Origin: Chelativorans sp. Marseille-P2723
GTDB taxonomy: Bacteria; Pseudomonadota; Alphaproteobacteria; Rhizobiales; Rhizobiaceae
Direction of reading: 5' to 3'
Assembly (NCBI RefSeq): GCF_902809845.1
Contig: NZ_CADDWI010000007.1
Span: 186,001 to 250,000, forward strand
DNA: 64,000 bases
Made by a program: the position numbers and the translations under genes. The notes under the pieces were generated by a model. The model had not been told where the DNA came from, did not search any database, and saw only the letters and a program-made list of their open reading frames with translations. This document shows positions 27,318-35,709 of the stretch, piece after piece (the stretch's first letter is position 1; every line of letters starts with the position of its first letter).

Positions 27318-27916
27318 CATTTAACGGGACGCGTAGCCAGCTTTCTTGAGATAATTCCAGCATCCGGTTTTCTTGAAGAGGGTGCAGATGTTTCCGTGGC
27401 TCTCCAGAGGCCATTGAAAGTTCTGGCTGCAGCGGCGCGGGTGTGCCTTGAGCTTGGCAAGGCTGTTCCGATGGGGTTGAGGTCGGGGGTTTAGGGGCGG
27501 CAGGAACAGGGAAGGTCTGCGTTTTCCAATGAGCGAAGGGGCGCTGGCCAGGAGCCTTGCACGCCCCGCTCGCGTTGACCGATGTCTCGTCCACAAAGAT
27601 CGACGATGGGGTGGTTCGACCCGCATCCTCGGCTGGCGCAGCGTGATCCACAGGCGCCAAAGTGCGCACCGCCGCGCACGCGTGTTCCGGCGCCATCAGG
27701 GCTCTTTTATGGGTGTAGCCGCGGCAGCAGCGGGACCGGGACAACCCGGCCGGATCGGCCCGCATCATGCGTCGCTGCCTGCCAGTCCGCCAGTTGCGGC
27801 ATCATCGCGACGATCCGCGAACAGCTCTTGCCCATGATCCACCTTCAATCAGGTGAACCCAAACCAGACCCAAAGTGACCCCTTGATTCAGGATTTTCAA
27901 GCCGATGATCTAGCGA
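27318..27916 (-). pseudogene. Degenerate IS630-family transposase relic (copy 1)
   Basis: Read on the minus strand, broken frames give IS630 transposase pieces in order: a SIFVDETS segment with the catalytic-aspartate motif, FAHWKTQTF, then in another frame FLPPLNPRPQ (from the DLNPIE motif), KLKAHPRR, and the C-terminal tail CWNYLKKAGYA. At least two frameshifts and the lost DLNPIE acidic residues show it is dead. The segment is closely similar to 54861-55436, and the similarity includes the flanking TTCAGGATTTTCAAGCCGAT stretch near 27888. About 170 further bases to the VOC gene hold no gene. Confidence 0.8.
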
Positions 27917-28087
27917 AGGCGAGGTCAAGATACAGGACCGCGCCGCTGGCGCCCGCCTTCATTCAGCTACGAAATGTGCTGAGATATAGGAGTGAGGTGG
28001 CGTGGCATATCGGCTGGCACATTGCCGCCTGCTGCAGCAGCAGTCTCATATTTTCGGTCAGCATGAGGCGGCGCTATTTGCATTCTT

Positions 28088-28435
28088 CTATCTGTCGCTC
28101 CAGACCGCCAGCTCGTTCCCCGCTGGGTCCGTGAAATGGAAGCGTCTCCCTCCGGGGAAGGAGAAGATTGGCCTCACGATCAGCCCGCCCGCATCCGTCA
28201 CACGTTGCATGGTCTCTTCCAGCTCGCTGGAGTAGAGAACGAGCAATGGCTTCTGCACCCCTCCGCTAGGCGAGCCGTCAAAGCCGCCGTCCACTCCTTC
28301 GCTAAAGGCAGAATAGCTTGGCCCATAATCGGTGAAGGTCCATGAAAAGGCGTTTGCATAAAAAGCCTTGACGCTGTCCAGCGAGCTATTGGGTGCCGGC
28401 ATTTCGATATAGTCGAGTTTTCCGGTCTCCCGCAT
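28088..28435 (-). CDS. VOC family (glyoxalase/bleomycin-resistance fold) protein
   Basis: A 115-residue single-domain VOC protein, starting MRETGKLDYIEMPA. It contains SLDSVKAFYANAFSWTFTDYG near residue 20 and the C-terminal RFHFTDPAGNELAVWSDR with the metal-ligand glutamate. Such proteins dimerise to bind a metal; activity ranges from lyase to antibiotic binding and cannot be assigned. GGAGAG precedes the ATG at 28435; a longer frame to 28555 has no support. Confidence 0.88.
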   Translation of the reverse strand: MRETGKLDYIEMPAPNSSLDSVKAFYANAFSWTFTDYGPSYSAFSEGVDGGFDGSPSGGVQKPLLVLYSSELEETMQRVTDAGGLIVRPIFSFPGGRRFHFTDPAGNELAVWSDR

Positions 28436-28626
28436 TCGACTCTCTCCGTGTTCCTGATATGTTCTTATACTGCCGCCTGCGCCTTGTAACGTCAAGCGAG
28501 ATCGGCCTATCCAAATCGATTGAGTTGGTACTGCAGCTATGGCCAGTCTTGCCATCCGCTAATGCGCCCCTTATCGCTCGATGAGAGGGAGCCTGAGCGG
28601 CTTCGTGGTAATCCTATGGGGATAGC

Positions 28627-31287
28627 ATGGCCAAGTGGGTCTACAGTTTTGGAGATGGTCGCGCCGAAGGCAGCGCGTCAGACAAGAATTTGCTCGGAGG
28701 TAAGGGAGCCAATCTCGCGGAGATGTGCAATCTTGGCTTGCCTGTGCCGCCGGGCTTTACCATCACCACCGACGTTTGCACCCACTATTACGCCAACGGC
28801 CGCAGCTATCCGCTGGAACTGGAAGAGCAGGTGAATGCGGCGCTTGACGAAGTAGGCCGCAAGGTTGGCCGGCGTTTTGGAGATCCCGAACGCCTGCTGC
28901 TTGTCTCCGTACGCTCCGGTGCCCGGGCTTCCATGCCCGGGATGATGGACACGGTTCTCAATCTTGGCCTTAATGACGAGACAGTGGAGGCGCTCGCTGC
29001 CGAAGCGAAAGACGCGCGCTTTGCCCAGGACAGCTATCGGCGCTTTATCCAGATGTACAGCAATGTGGTGCTGGGCCTCGATCATGAAATGTTTGAAGAG
29101 ATTCTTTCGGACGAGAAGGCCAGTCGGGGCTACGATTACGACACGGAGTTCACGGCGGAGGACTGGCAGGAGGTTGTTGCACTCTATAAGCAACGCGTGG
29201 ACTGCGAGCTGGGGGAGCCTTTCCCGCAGGACCCGCAGGCGCAGCTTTGGGGCGCTATAGGAGCCGTCTTTTCGAGCTGGATGAATCCGCGGGCCATCAC
29301 CTACCGCCGCCTTCACGACATTCCCGAAAGCTGGGGGACGGCGGTGAATGTTCAGGCGATGGTGTTTGGCAATATGGGCGAGACCTCTGCCACCGGTGTC
29401 GCCTTCACGCGTAATCCCGCTACCGGGGAGAAGGAGCTTTTCGGCGAGTTCCTCGTCAACGCTCAGGGAGAGGACGTGGTGGCGGGCATCCGCACGCCGC
29501 AGAACCTCACGGAGACGGCTCGGCGACAGGCAGGCTCCGACAAGCCGTCGCTTGAAAAGCTGATGCCGGAGGCTTTCGCCGCCTTTGCTCAGATCGCTGA
29601 GAAACTCGAGAGCCACTATCGCGATATGCAGGATCTTGAGTTCACCATCGAGCGAGGAAAGCTCTGGATGCTGCAAACGCGATCGGGCAAGCGCACCACG
29701 AAGGCCGCGCTCAAGATCGCGGTCGAGATGGCAAATGAGGGGCTTATCTCCCGGGAGGAAGCGCTTTGCCGCATCGACCCGGCAGCGCTTGACCAGCTTC
29801 TTCATCCAACGATCGATCCGAACGCCGAGCGCGACCTGGTCGCCACTGGTCTGCCTGCTTCACCAGGCGCCGCGACTGGCGAGATTGTCTTTACGTCCGA
29901 GGAGGCGGAAGAGGCAGCCGCGCGCGGTACCAAGGTCATCCTTGTGCGGGTGGAGACGAGCCCGGAAGATATTCACGGCATGCACGCCGCGGAAGGCATC
30001 CTCACGACGCGGGGGGGCATGACGAGCCATGCGGCCGTCGTCGCCCGTGGCATGGGCAAGCCCTGCGTATCCGGCGCGGGAACGTTGCGTGTCGACTACC
30101 GCGCCGGAACCATGACCGCCCTTGGGCGAACATTCAGCCGCGGCGAAGTGATCACAATCGACGGCTCCACCGGCCAGGTATTGGCGGGCACGGTACCGAT
30201 GCTTCAACCTGCCCTTTCAGGCGATTTCTCCACCATCATGGAATGGGCGGACAATACACGGCGCATGAAGGTGCGTGCGAATGCTGAGACTCCGGCGGAT
30301 GCGCGCACCGCGCGATCCTTCGGCGCGGAGGGTATCGGCCTGTGCCGCACGGAGCACATGTTCTTTGATGACGAGCGCATCCTTGCCATGCGAGAGATGA
30401 TTCTGGCAGACACCCAGGAGCAGCGGCGGATGGCCCTCTCCAAGCTCCTGCCGATGCAAAGGACGGATTTTCGCGAGCTGTTCGAGATCATGGCAGGCCT
30501 GCCTGTGACGATCCGCCTCCTCGACCCGCCGCTGCACGAGTTTCTGCCAAGGACGGAGCAGGAGGTTGCCGAGGTTGCGGCTTCCATGGGAGTTGAGCCA
30601 GAGCGCCTGCGGCAGCGCACCGAAAGCTTGCATGAATTTAATCCCATGCTGGGTCACCGTGGCTGTCGACTTGCCGTTTCCTATCCGGAAATTGCCGAGA
30701 TGCAGGCCCGCGCCATCTTTGAAGCGGCGCTTGAGGCTGCGAAGAAGACCGGCGCTCCCGTCGTCCCGGAAATCATGGTGCCGCTTGTCGGCATGGCTGC
30801 GGAGCTGAATTTCGTGAAAGGGATCATCGATGGAGTAGCCAAGGAGGTGCTCGCTGAAAGCAATGCCAGCATCGACTATCTCGTGGGCACAATGATCGAG
30901 CTTCCGCGTGCCGCGCTCAATGCGGGGGCAATCGCGGAAGGGGCAGAGTTCTTTTCCTTCGGCACCAACGACCTGACGCAGACGACCTTCGGCATTTCGC
31001 GCGATGATGCCGCCAGTTTTCTGGATGAATACCGCCGCAAGGGAATAGTCGATCAGGACCCCTTCGTCTCTATCGACGTCGACGGTGTGGGCGCCCTTGT
31101 GCGGATTGCAGCAGAGAAGGGAAGGGCTGCGCGCGAAGGTCTCAAGCTGGGCATTTGCGGCGAGCACGGCGGAGACCCGTCATCCATCAGCTTCTGCGAG
31201 GAGGTGGGGCTGGACTATGTCTCCTGCTCGCCATTCCGTGTTCCCATAGCCCGGCTGGCAGCCGCACAGGCCGCCTGCCGAAAATGA
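28627..31287 (+). CDS. ppdK: Pyruvate, phosphate dikinase
   Basis: Interconverts pyruvate, ATP and phosphate with phosphoenolpyruvate, AMP and pyrophosphate, linking glycolysis and gluconeogenesis. At 886 residues it is full length. The N-terminal ATP-grasp domain starts SDKNLLGGKGANLAEM; the phosphohistidine domain carries GGMTSHAAVVARGMGKPC near residue 463; the C-terminal barrel has the active cysteine in CGEHGGDP near residue 843. It is in its usual rhizobial place after smc, with the IS630 relic and VOC gene inserted between. A hairpin terminator follows at 31327. Confidence 0.98.
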   Translation: MAKWVYSFGDGRAEGSASDKNLLGGKGANLAEMCNLGLPVPPGFTITTDVCTHYYANGRSYPLELEEQVNAALDEVGRKVGRRFGDPERLLLVSVRSGARASMPGMMDTVLNLGLNDETVEALAAEAKDARFAQDSYRRFIQMYSNVVLGLDHEMFEEILSDEKASRGYDYDTEFTAEDWQEVVALYKQRVDCELGEPFPQDPQAQLWGAIGAVFSSWMNPRAITYRRLHDIPESWGTAVNVQAMVFGNMGETSATGVAFTRNPATGEKELFGEFLVNAQGEDVVAGIRTPQNLTETARRQAGSDKPSLEKLMPEAFAAFAQIAEKLESHYRDMQDLEFTIERGKLWMLQTRSGKRTTKAALKIAVEMANEGLISREEALCRIDPAALDQLLHPTIDPNAERDLVATGLPASPGAATGEIVFTSEEAEEAAARGTKVILVRVETSPEDIHGMHAAEGILTTRGGMTSHAAVVARGMGKPCVSGAGTLRVDYRAGTMTALGRTFSRGEVITIDGSTGQVLAGTVPMLQPALSGDFSTIMEWADNTRRMKVRANAETPADARTARSFGAEGIGLCRTEHMFFDDERILAMREMILADTQEQRRMALSKLLPMQRTDFRELFEIMAGLPVTIRLLDPPLHEFLPRTEQEVAEVAASMGVEPERLRQRTESLHEFNPMLGHRGCRLAVSYPEIAEMQARAIFEAALEAAKKTGAPVVPEIMVPLVGMAAELNFVKGIIDGVAKEVLAESNASIDYLVGTMIELPRAALNAGAIAEGAEFFSFGTNDLTQTTFGISRDDAASFLDEYRRKGIVDQDPFVSIDVDGVGALVRIAAEKGRAAREGLKLGICGEHGGDPSSISFCEEVGLDYVSCSPFRVPIARLAAAQAACRK

Positions 31288-31326
31288 AGCTGAGCGCACA
31301 GAAACGCCCTTAGATGCCAAGCACTG

Positions 31327-31361
31327 CCCGACCCGAAAACCAAAACAGTTCTCGGGTCGGG
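31327..31361. terminator. Bidirectional-type hairpin between ppdK and a convergent gene
   Basis: CCCGACCCGA at 31327-31336 and TCGGGTCGGG at 31352-31361 form a perfect 10-base stem with a 15-base loop, 40 bases after ppdK and 62 bases before the stop of the convergent 31423-31779 gene. No long T run follows on either strand, so it may act as a weak or Rho-assisted terminator for both. Confidence 0.6.
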
Positions 31362-31422
31362 ATCTATTTGGTTGCGGACGATTTCGCTATTGGCAAGAAC
31401 TGCCGAGGTGCGAAGCAGCCGC

Positions 31423-31779
31423 TTACTGTAGCGTTTTGAGCTGCCCGATAAGGTTGGCGTACGCAGTAGCGAGTCGGGCGACTGGCAGATCGCTCGTCTC
31501 GGCATCTTCAACTCTCAGCGACCCGCCATCAATTGGCTGGGCCACGATTGCCAGTTTCGGGGCGCCACCCCGTTCCAAAGCGACGGCTGCTATCCAGTCG
31601 CATCCCGATGCGCCGTCCATGCGCATGCGGAAAAGGATACTGCCGCCAAGACGTTCCAATGCCCGTCGAACAGCACCTTCAAAACCTGTTATTAGAAGGT
31701 CCTGGTGTTGCAGAGCAAGCTCAAGTTCCACAACTTCCAGGGATGGAGTGCCGGGATTCTTTGCGATCGAGGTCGTCAT
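31423..31779 (-). CDS. Conserved hypothetical protein
   Basis: A 118-residue soluble protein starting MTTSIAKNPGTPSLEVVEL. It has a helix-strand pattern (ELALQHQDLLITGFEGAVRRALERLGG, then GCDWIAAVALERGG) but no motif I can name. Base and codon use fit the neighbourhood. It converges on ppdK, with the hairpin at 31327-31361 in between. Function unknown. Confidence 0.6.
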   Translation of the reverse strand: MTTSIAKNPGTPSLEVVELELALQHQDLLITGFEGAVRRALERLGGSILFRMRMDGASGCDWIAAVALERGGAPKLAIVAQPIDGGSLRVEDAETSDLPVARLATAYANLIGQLKTLQ

Positions 31780-32073
31780 TCCTATCCATCATTCACCCCG
31801 CCAAGCCACAAGAAACACGCGATTGTGACAAAAGTTCCATTACAACGCCGCACGTCGACGCGGACGCAGGAAAAGGTTGATGTAACTGATTGAACCTATA
31901 CATCGTACATCCCGGAAACGGGTTCCGGCTCCGGGTCGATGCTGTAGATCCCATTATTGATGATTCGACCGTGTTTGGGCTACCCCAATCTGGCTGCTCT
32001 CAACATTTGCAGCTGGTCACGCTTTGACCGCATGCGGTCGAATCGTTACAACAACAGCTTCATTGGGCGTGTC

Positions 32074-32850
32074 ATGTTCGCAGGTTCGATACGCAGGTTT
32101 TCCGCCACCGCGCAAGGGTCCCACAGGCTCGGTGCCTTCACGCTGGTGCTTTTTCTTACCAGCGCACTGTCCCATCGCTTCGGCCTGATCGACACCTTGC
32201 CCTTTCTCGTGTTGCTGGGGCTTTGCCTTTCCCTTGCGCTTTGCAGTCTCTGCATGGCGGTTAGCGGCGCCGTCGAAATCTGGAGGCGCGATTTATCGGG
32301 AGCAGGAAGCGTGGCGATGGGGCTTGTGTTTTCCCTGCTGGCGCTGACGCCTTACGCGGCGGCAGGATACAGATACGTCGTCTATCCACAATTGAACGAC
32401 ATCTCCACCGATCTCAACCGTCCGCCTCAGCTGTTGCGTGCCGCAACCTTCCGGCGGCTTCCAATGGCCCCGCTTCACGCGTTCAACAGGGAGGCGGCCA
32501 CGATTCAGGCGAAAGCTTACCCGCTGCTGACCGGCCGGCGTTATGACCACACGCGGGAGGCGGTGGTGGAAGCAGCTACAGAACTCGCCGAAAGCCGGGG
32601 GTGGACAGCCTTGGCTCCCATGCCTTCGGCAGGGATTTCGGGGAGCGTTACGCTGGAGGCGGTCGCCGGATCCTATCTGCTCGGCCTGCCGTCGGACATC
32701 GCCATCCGGATTGAGGAGCATGAGGACGCGGTTCACGTGGAGATGCGCTCTGTCTCCCGATACGGCCGACATGACCTTGGCGACAACTTCCTGCGCGTCC
32801 AGCGCTTCCTGGATGATCTCGACCGGCGACTGGAAAGCTTGGTGCCGTAA
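32074..32850 (+). CDS. DUF1499 domain membrane protein
   Basis: A protein of about 258 residues from the ATG at 32074 (MFAGSIRRFSATAQG). Three hydrophobic segments lie in the first 110 residues (FTLVLFLTSALSHRFG, LPFLVLLGLCLSLALCSLCM and AMGLVFSLLALTPYAAAG). The C-terminal half fits DUF1499: PQLNDISTDLNRPPQL, then SVTLEAVAGSYLLGLPSDIAIRI and the conserved MRSVSRYGRHDLGDN. The frame continues upstream to a TTG at 31957, but that part is unlike the family. Function unknown. Confidence 0.85.
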   Translation: MFAGSIRRFSATAQGSHRLGAFTLVLFLTSALSHRFGLIDTLPFLVLLGLCLSLALCSLCMAVSGAVEIWRRDLSGAGSVAMGLVFSLLALTPYAAAGYRYVVYPQLNDISTDLNRPPQLLRAATFRRLPMAPLHAFNREAATIQAKAYPLLTGRRYDHTREAVVEAATELAESRGWTALAPMPSAGISGSVTLEAVAGSYLLGLPSDIAIRIEEHEDAVHVEMRSVSRYGRHDLGDNFLRVQRFLDDLDRRLESLVP

Positions 32851-32876
32851 TGATCATTGGCGGCGCGGGCCGCCAG

Positions 32877-33785
32877 TCAGCCAAGATGATAAGAGGCCTT
32901 GAGGGTTGCGGTGCCATCAACACGAACCAAGCCGCGCTCGACCAGATCCATCAGATGAGCGAGAACCGACAGGGCCGCTGCACGATGCAGACGGGGGTCA
33001 GTATTGCGATAGATGACGCGGACGATATCGGAAATCGTCCGGTCTCCCGCCGAAAGACGGTCGAGGATTGCGCGCTCACGCATCTTGCGGTGCGCTTTTA
33101 GCCCACGCAGGAATTGCTTCGGATTGAACACAGGTCCGCCGTGTCCGGGAAGGAGAATGCCGTCCTCGCGCTCGATAAATCGGTCAAGGGAAGCGATATA
33201 GTCGGCCATAGCGCCGTCTGGCGGAGCTACGACAGTGGTCGACCAGGCCATTACATGATCGCCGGAAAAGGTGAGCGCGGTGCCTTCCAGCCCGAAAGCC
33301 AGATGATTTGCGGCGTGACCAGGCGTATGGAGCGCCCGTAGCGCCCATCCGTCGCCTTCGACAAGCGCACCGTCAGCCAGGAGGATATCCGGGCGAAAAT
33401 CCCGGTCGCCGCCGGCATCAAGATGATTCGTCTCGCCATTCCACAAAGGCCGCGCCGGCCTGTGCGGCCCCTCTGCGGCGGTGGGAGCGCCTACAAGCTG
33501 TGAAAGCTTCCGTGCGAGGGAAGAATGGTCGCGATGGGTATGAGTGACGAAAATGTGGCTCACCGGCTGCTTTCCGATTGCCCGAAGCAGTGCCTGAAGA
33601 TGCGTATCGTCTTCCGGCCCTGGATCAATGATTGCGAGCGCACCCTTTCCACCTACGATATAGGTGTTCGTGCCATGGAACGTGAAGGGACTGGGGTTCG
33701 GAGCAGTAAGCCGCCACACGCCAGGCGCAACTGGAACAAGTTCGCCATGCCGCGGCTCAAACTTCTTGTTCAACTTCAATTCCAT
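32877..33785 (-). CDS. Metallo-beta-lactamase-fold hydrolase (LACTB2-like)
   Basis: A 302-residue metallo-hydrolase. The zinc motif is THTHRDHSSLA near residue 95, followed by LHTPGHAANHLAF and FSGDHVMAWSTT with the bridging aspartate, and LLPGHGGP near residue 215. A C-terminal winged-helix-like part (about 235-302, RTISDIVRVIYRNTDPRLH) is typical of LACTB2-like proteins, some of which are endoribonucleases. ATG 33785 has AGGGCGG upstream; longer starts to 33929 lack support. It converges on the DUF1499 gene. Confidence 0.9.
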   Translation of the reverse strand: MELKLNKKFEPRHGELVPVAPGVWRLTAPNPSPFTFHGTNTYIVGGKGALAIIDPGPEDDTHLQALLRAIGKQPVSHIFVTHTHRDHSSLARKLSQLVGAPTAAEGPHRPARPLWNGETNHLDAGGDRDFRPDILLADGALVEGDGWALRALHTPGHAANHLAFGLEGTALTFSGDHVMAWSTTVVAPPDGAMADYIASLDRFIEREDGILLPGHGGPVFNPKQFLRGLKAHRKMRERAILDRLSAGDRTISDIVRVIYRNTDPRLHRAAALSVLAHLMDLVERGLVRVDGTATLKASYHLG

Positions 33786-34059
33786 TTCCGCCCTGCCTTT
33801 TCCGCAGCCAGCCGCACAGGCATTGCCGCATAGCATGTAGTGACGGTGGGCGATATGTGGGAAAACTTTCCACATGTTGCTTTTGGTGCCTTTTGCGGCA
33901 ACAGCAGCGCCCATTCCTTCGGCTCTCAAGGAGAGAGCAATATCCTGAACATGCTACCTTGCTTCTCAAAAGCAATTCCGGTTTTCCTGCTGATGCTGTA
34001 AGTATGCTGAAGGCGGCTCAGGGGCGCATCCCGCTCTTACCGGGAGTGAGGTAGTTGCT

Positions 34060-35049
34060 TTGACAATCTTGGTAACCGGGGGTGCCGGCTATATCGGCAG
34101 CCATATGGTGTGGGAGTTGCTCGATCGGGGGGAAGAGGTGGTCGTGCTCGACCGCCTTTCCACGGGCTTTGATTGGGCGGTTCCGGAAGCGGCGAAGTTG
34201 GTCGTAGGCGATATCGCCGATCAGACGCTGGTGGAAGAGCTCATGGAAAGCCGTTCGGTCGAGGCGGTAATCCATTTCGCCGGTTCCATCGTCGTGCCGG
34301 AGTCGGTGGCCGATCCGCTTGGCTACTACCTCAACAACACAGTGAAATCCCGAGCATTGATCGAAAGCGCCGTCCGGTGCGGGGTGAAGCATTTCATCTT
34401 TTCTTCAACGGCCGCGGTCTACGGAACGCCGGGCAATGAAGCGGTTTCCGAGGACGCGCCTTTGCGGCCCGAATCGCCCTATGGCCATTCCAAGCTGATG
34501 ACGGAGGTCATGCTGCGGGACGCGGCTGCAGCGCATGGTTTCACCTATACAGCACTGCGCTACTTCAATGTTTCGGGTGCCGATCCGAAGATGCGCACCG
34601 GGCAATCGACGCAAGGAGCGACCCATCTGATCAAGGTTGCCTGTGAGGCTGCTACTGGCAAGCGTGCCCGGATGGAAATTTACGGCACGGACTATCCAAC
34701 ACGGGACGGAAGCTGCATCCGCGACTTCATCCATGTGGCAGATCTTGTGCATGCCCACTACCTGGCGCTTCAGCGGCTTCGGCACGGTGGTGACAGTCTC
34801 GTTGCCAATTGCGGCTATGGCCGTGGCCATTCGGTGCTGGAGGTGATCGAGGCGGTCAAGCAGGTCTCGGGGAAGGACTTCCCGGTAATCCGAACCGGAC
34901 GGCGGGCGGGCGATGCAATCGCAGTTGTCTCCAATCCTCAACGCTGCATGGCGGAACTGGGCTGGCGTCCCCAGCACGACAGTTTGAACGAGATTGTCGG
35001 ACACGCGCTGCAATGGGAGGAACTGTTGAGGCAGCGCAACCGGCTCTAG
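34060..35049 (+). CDS. galE: UDP-glucose 4-epimerase
   Basis: Interconverts UDP-glucose and UDP-galactose for surface polysaccharides. It is an extended SDR of 329 residues. The NAD-binding motif GGAGYIGSH is at residues 7-15, the catalytic YGHSK at about 141-145, and TALRYFNVSGADP at about 165. The start is TTG at 34060, supported by GAGGT seven bases upstream; there is no alternative ATG before the nucleotide-binding motif. It opens the carbohydrate zone, convergent with the sugar transferase. Confidence 0.95.
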   Translation: MTILVTGGAGYIGSHMVWELLDRGEEVVVLDRLSTGFDWAVPEAAKLVVGDIADQTLVEELMESRSVEAVIHFAGSIVVPESVADPLGYYLNNTVKSRALIESAVRCGVKHFIFSSTAAVYGTPGNEAVSEDAPLRPESPYGHSKLMTEVMLRDAAAAHGFTYTALRYFNVSGADPKMRTGQSTQGATHLIKVACEAATGKRARMEIYGTDYPTRDGSCIRDFIHVADLVHAHYLALQRLRHGGDSLVANCGYGRGHSVLEVIEAVKQVSGKDFPVIRTGRRAGDAIAVVSNPQRCMAELGWRPQHDSLNEIVGHALQWEELLRQRNRL

Positions 35050-35100
35050 ATCTGAACCCAAGCTCCTGTTTTCGCAACCACACCACTTTGCTCGATGGCA

Positions 35101-35694
35101 TTAGGGAAGCCGGCGCCGCAGAAGCGTGCACGCGAGCAGCCACAGGTCGAGCCTGACAGACCCGCGCGTCAGATATTCAGCATCGGTCTTGGCGCAGAGT
35201 TCCGGCTGTGACATGTCGATGCCGCGAAGCTGTGCGAGGCCTGTTATCCCGGGGAGTGACGAAAACACTCCAAGCCGCCGCCGGTGGGAAATGAGTTCGC
35301 GCTGATCCGGCAAGCACGGTCGCGGCCCGACCAGCGCCATGTCACCTCTGATCACATTCCACAACTGCGGCAGTTCATCGAGCTTGGTCATCCGCAAAAA
35401 ACGGCCCACAGGGGTGATGGCCCCGGCGTGCGCTTCGTGCGTGGGCACGGATGGCGTATGCTGATACATGGTGCGCAGCTTGTAGCAGCGGAATGGCACG
35501 CAATCGCGTCCAAGGCGCTCTTGTACAAAGAGGGCGGGCCCCTTGGAGGTCGCGCGAATGAGGGCTGCTGCAACGAGCATTACCGGAAGCGCTGGGAGGA
35601 GAATGATGATCGCAATGGCAACATCCAGTCCACGCCTTGCTCCCGTGGCAATACGACTTTGCCGCGCGGCGGTTCCGATGACCGGCTCAGCCAA
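35101..35694 (-). CDS. Undecaprenyl-phosphate sugar phosphotransferase (bacterial sugar transferase family)
   Basis: Initiating enzyme that moves a sugar-1-phosphate from a UDP-sugar to the lipid carrier in the inner membrane. At 197 residues it is the short, monotopic PglC-like class. After a reentrant hydrophobic segment (DVAIAIIILLPALPVMLVAA, about 25-44) come the conserved FVQERLGRD, FRCYKLRTM, KLDELPQLWNVIRGDMALVGPRP and SSLPGITGLAQL. It follows the dehydratase gene by 15 bases, so the two are co-transcribed. Confidence 0.93.
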   Translation of the reverse strand: MAEPVIGTAARQSRIATGARRGLDVAIAIIILLPALPVMLVAAALIRATSKGPALFVQERLGRDCVPFRCYKLRTMYQHTPSVPTHEAHAGAITPVGRFLRMTKLDELPQLWNVIRGDMALVGPRPCLPDQRELISHRRRLGVFSSLPGITGLAQLRGIDMSQPELCAKTDAEYLTRGSVRLDLWLLACTLLRRRLP

Positions 35695-35709
35695 GCTACA
35701 TACCTCCGT

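Noticed and set aside
33854-33874. ATGTGG...CCACAT dyad upstream of the metallo-hydrolase
   Set aside because: Only six pairs and an ordinary-looking context; not enough to call an operator.
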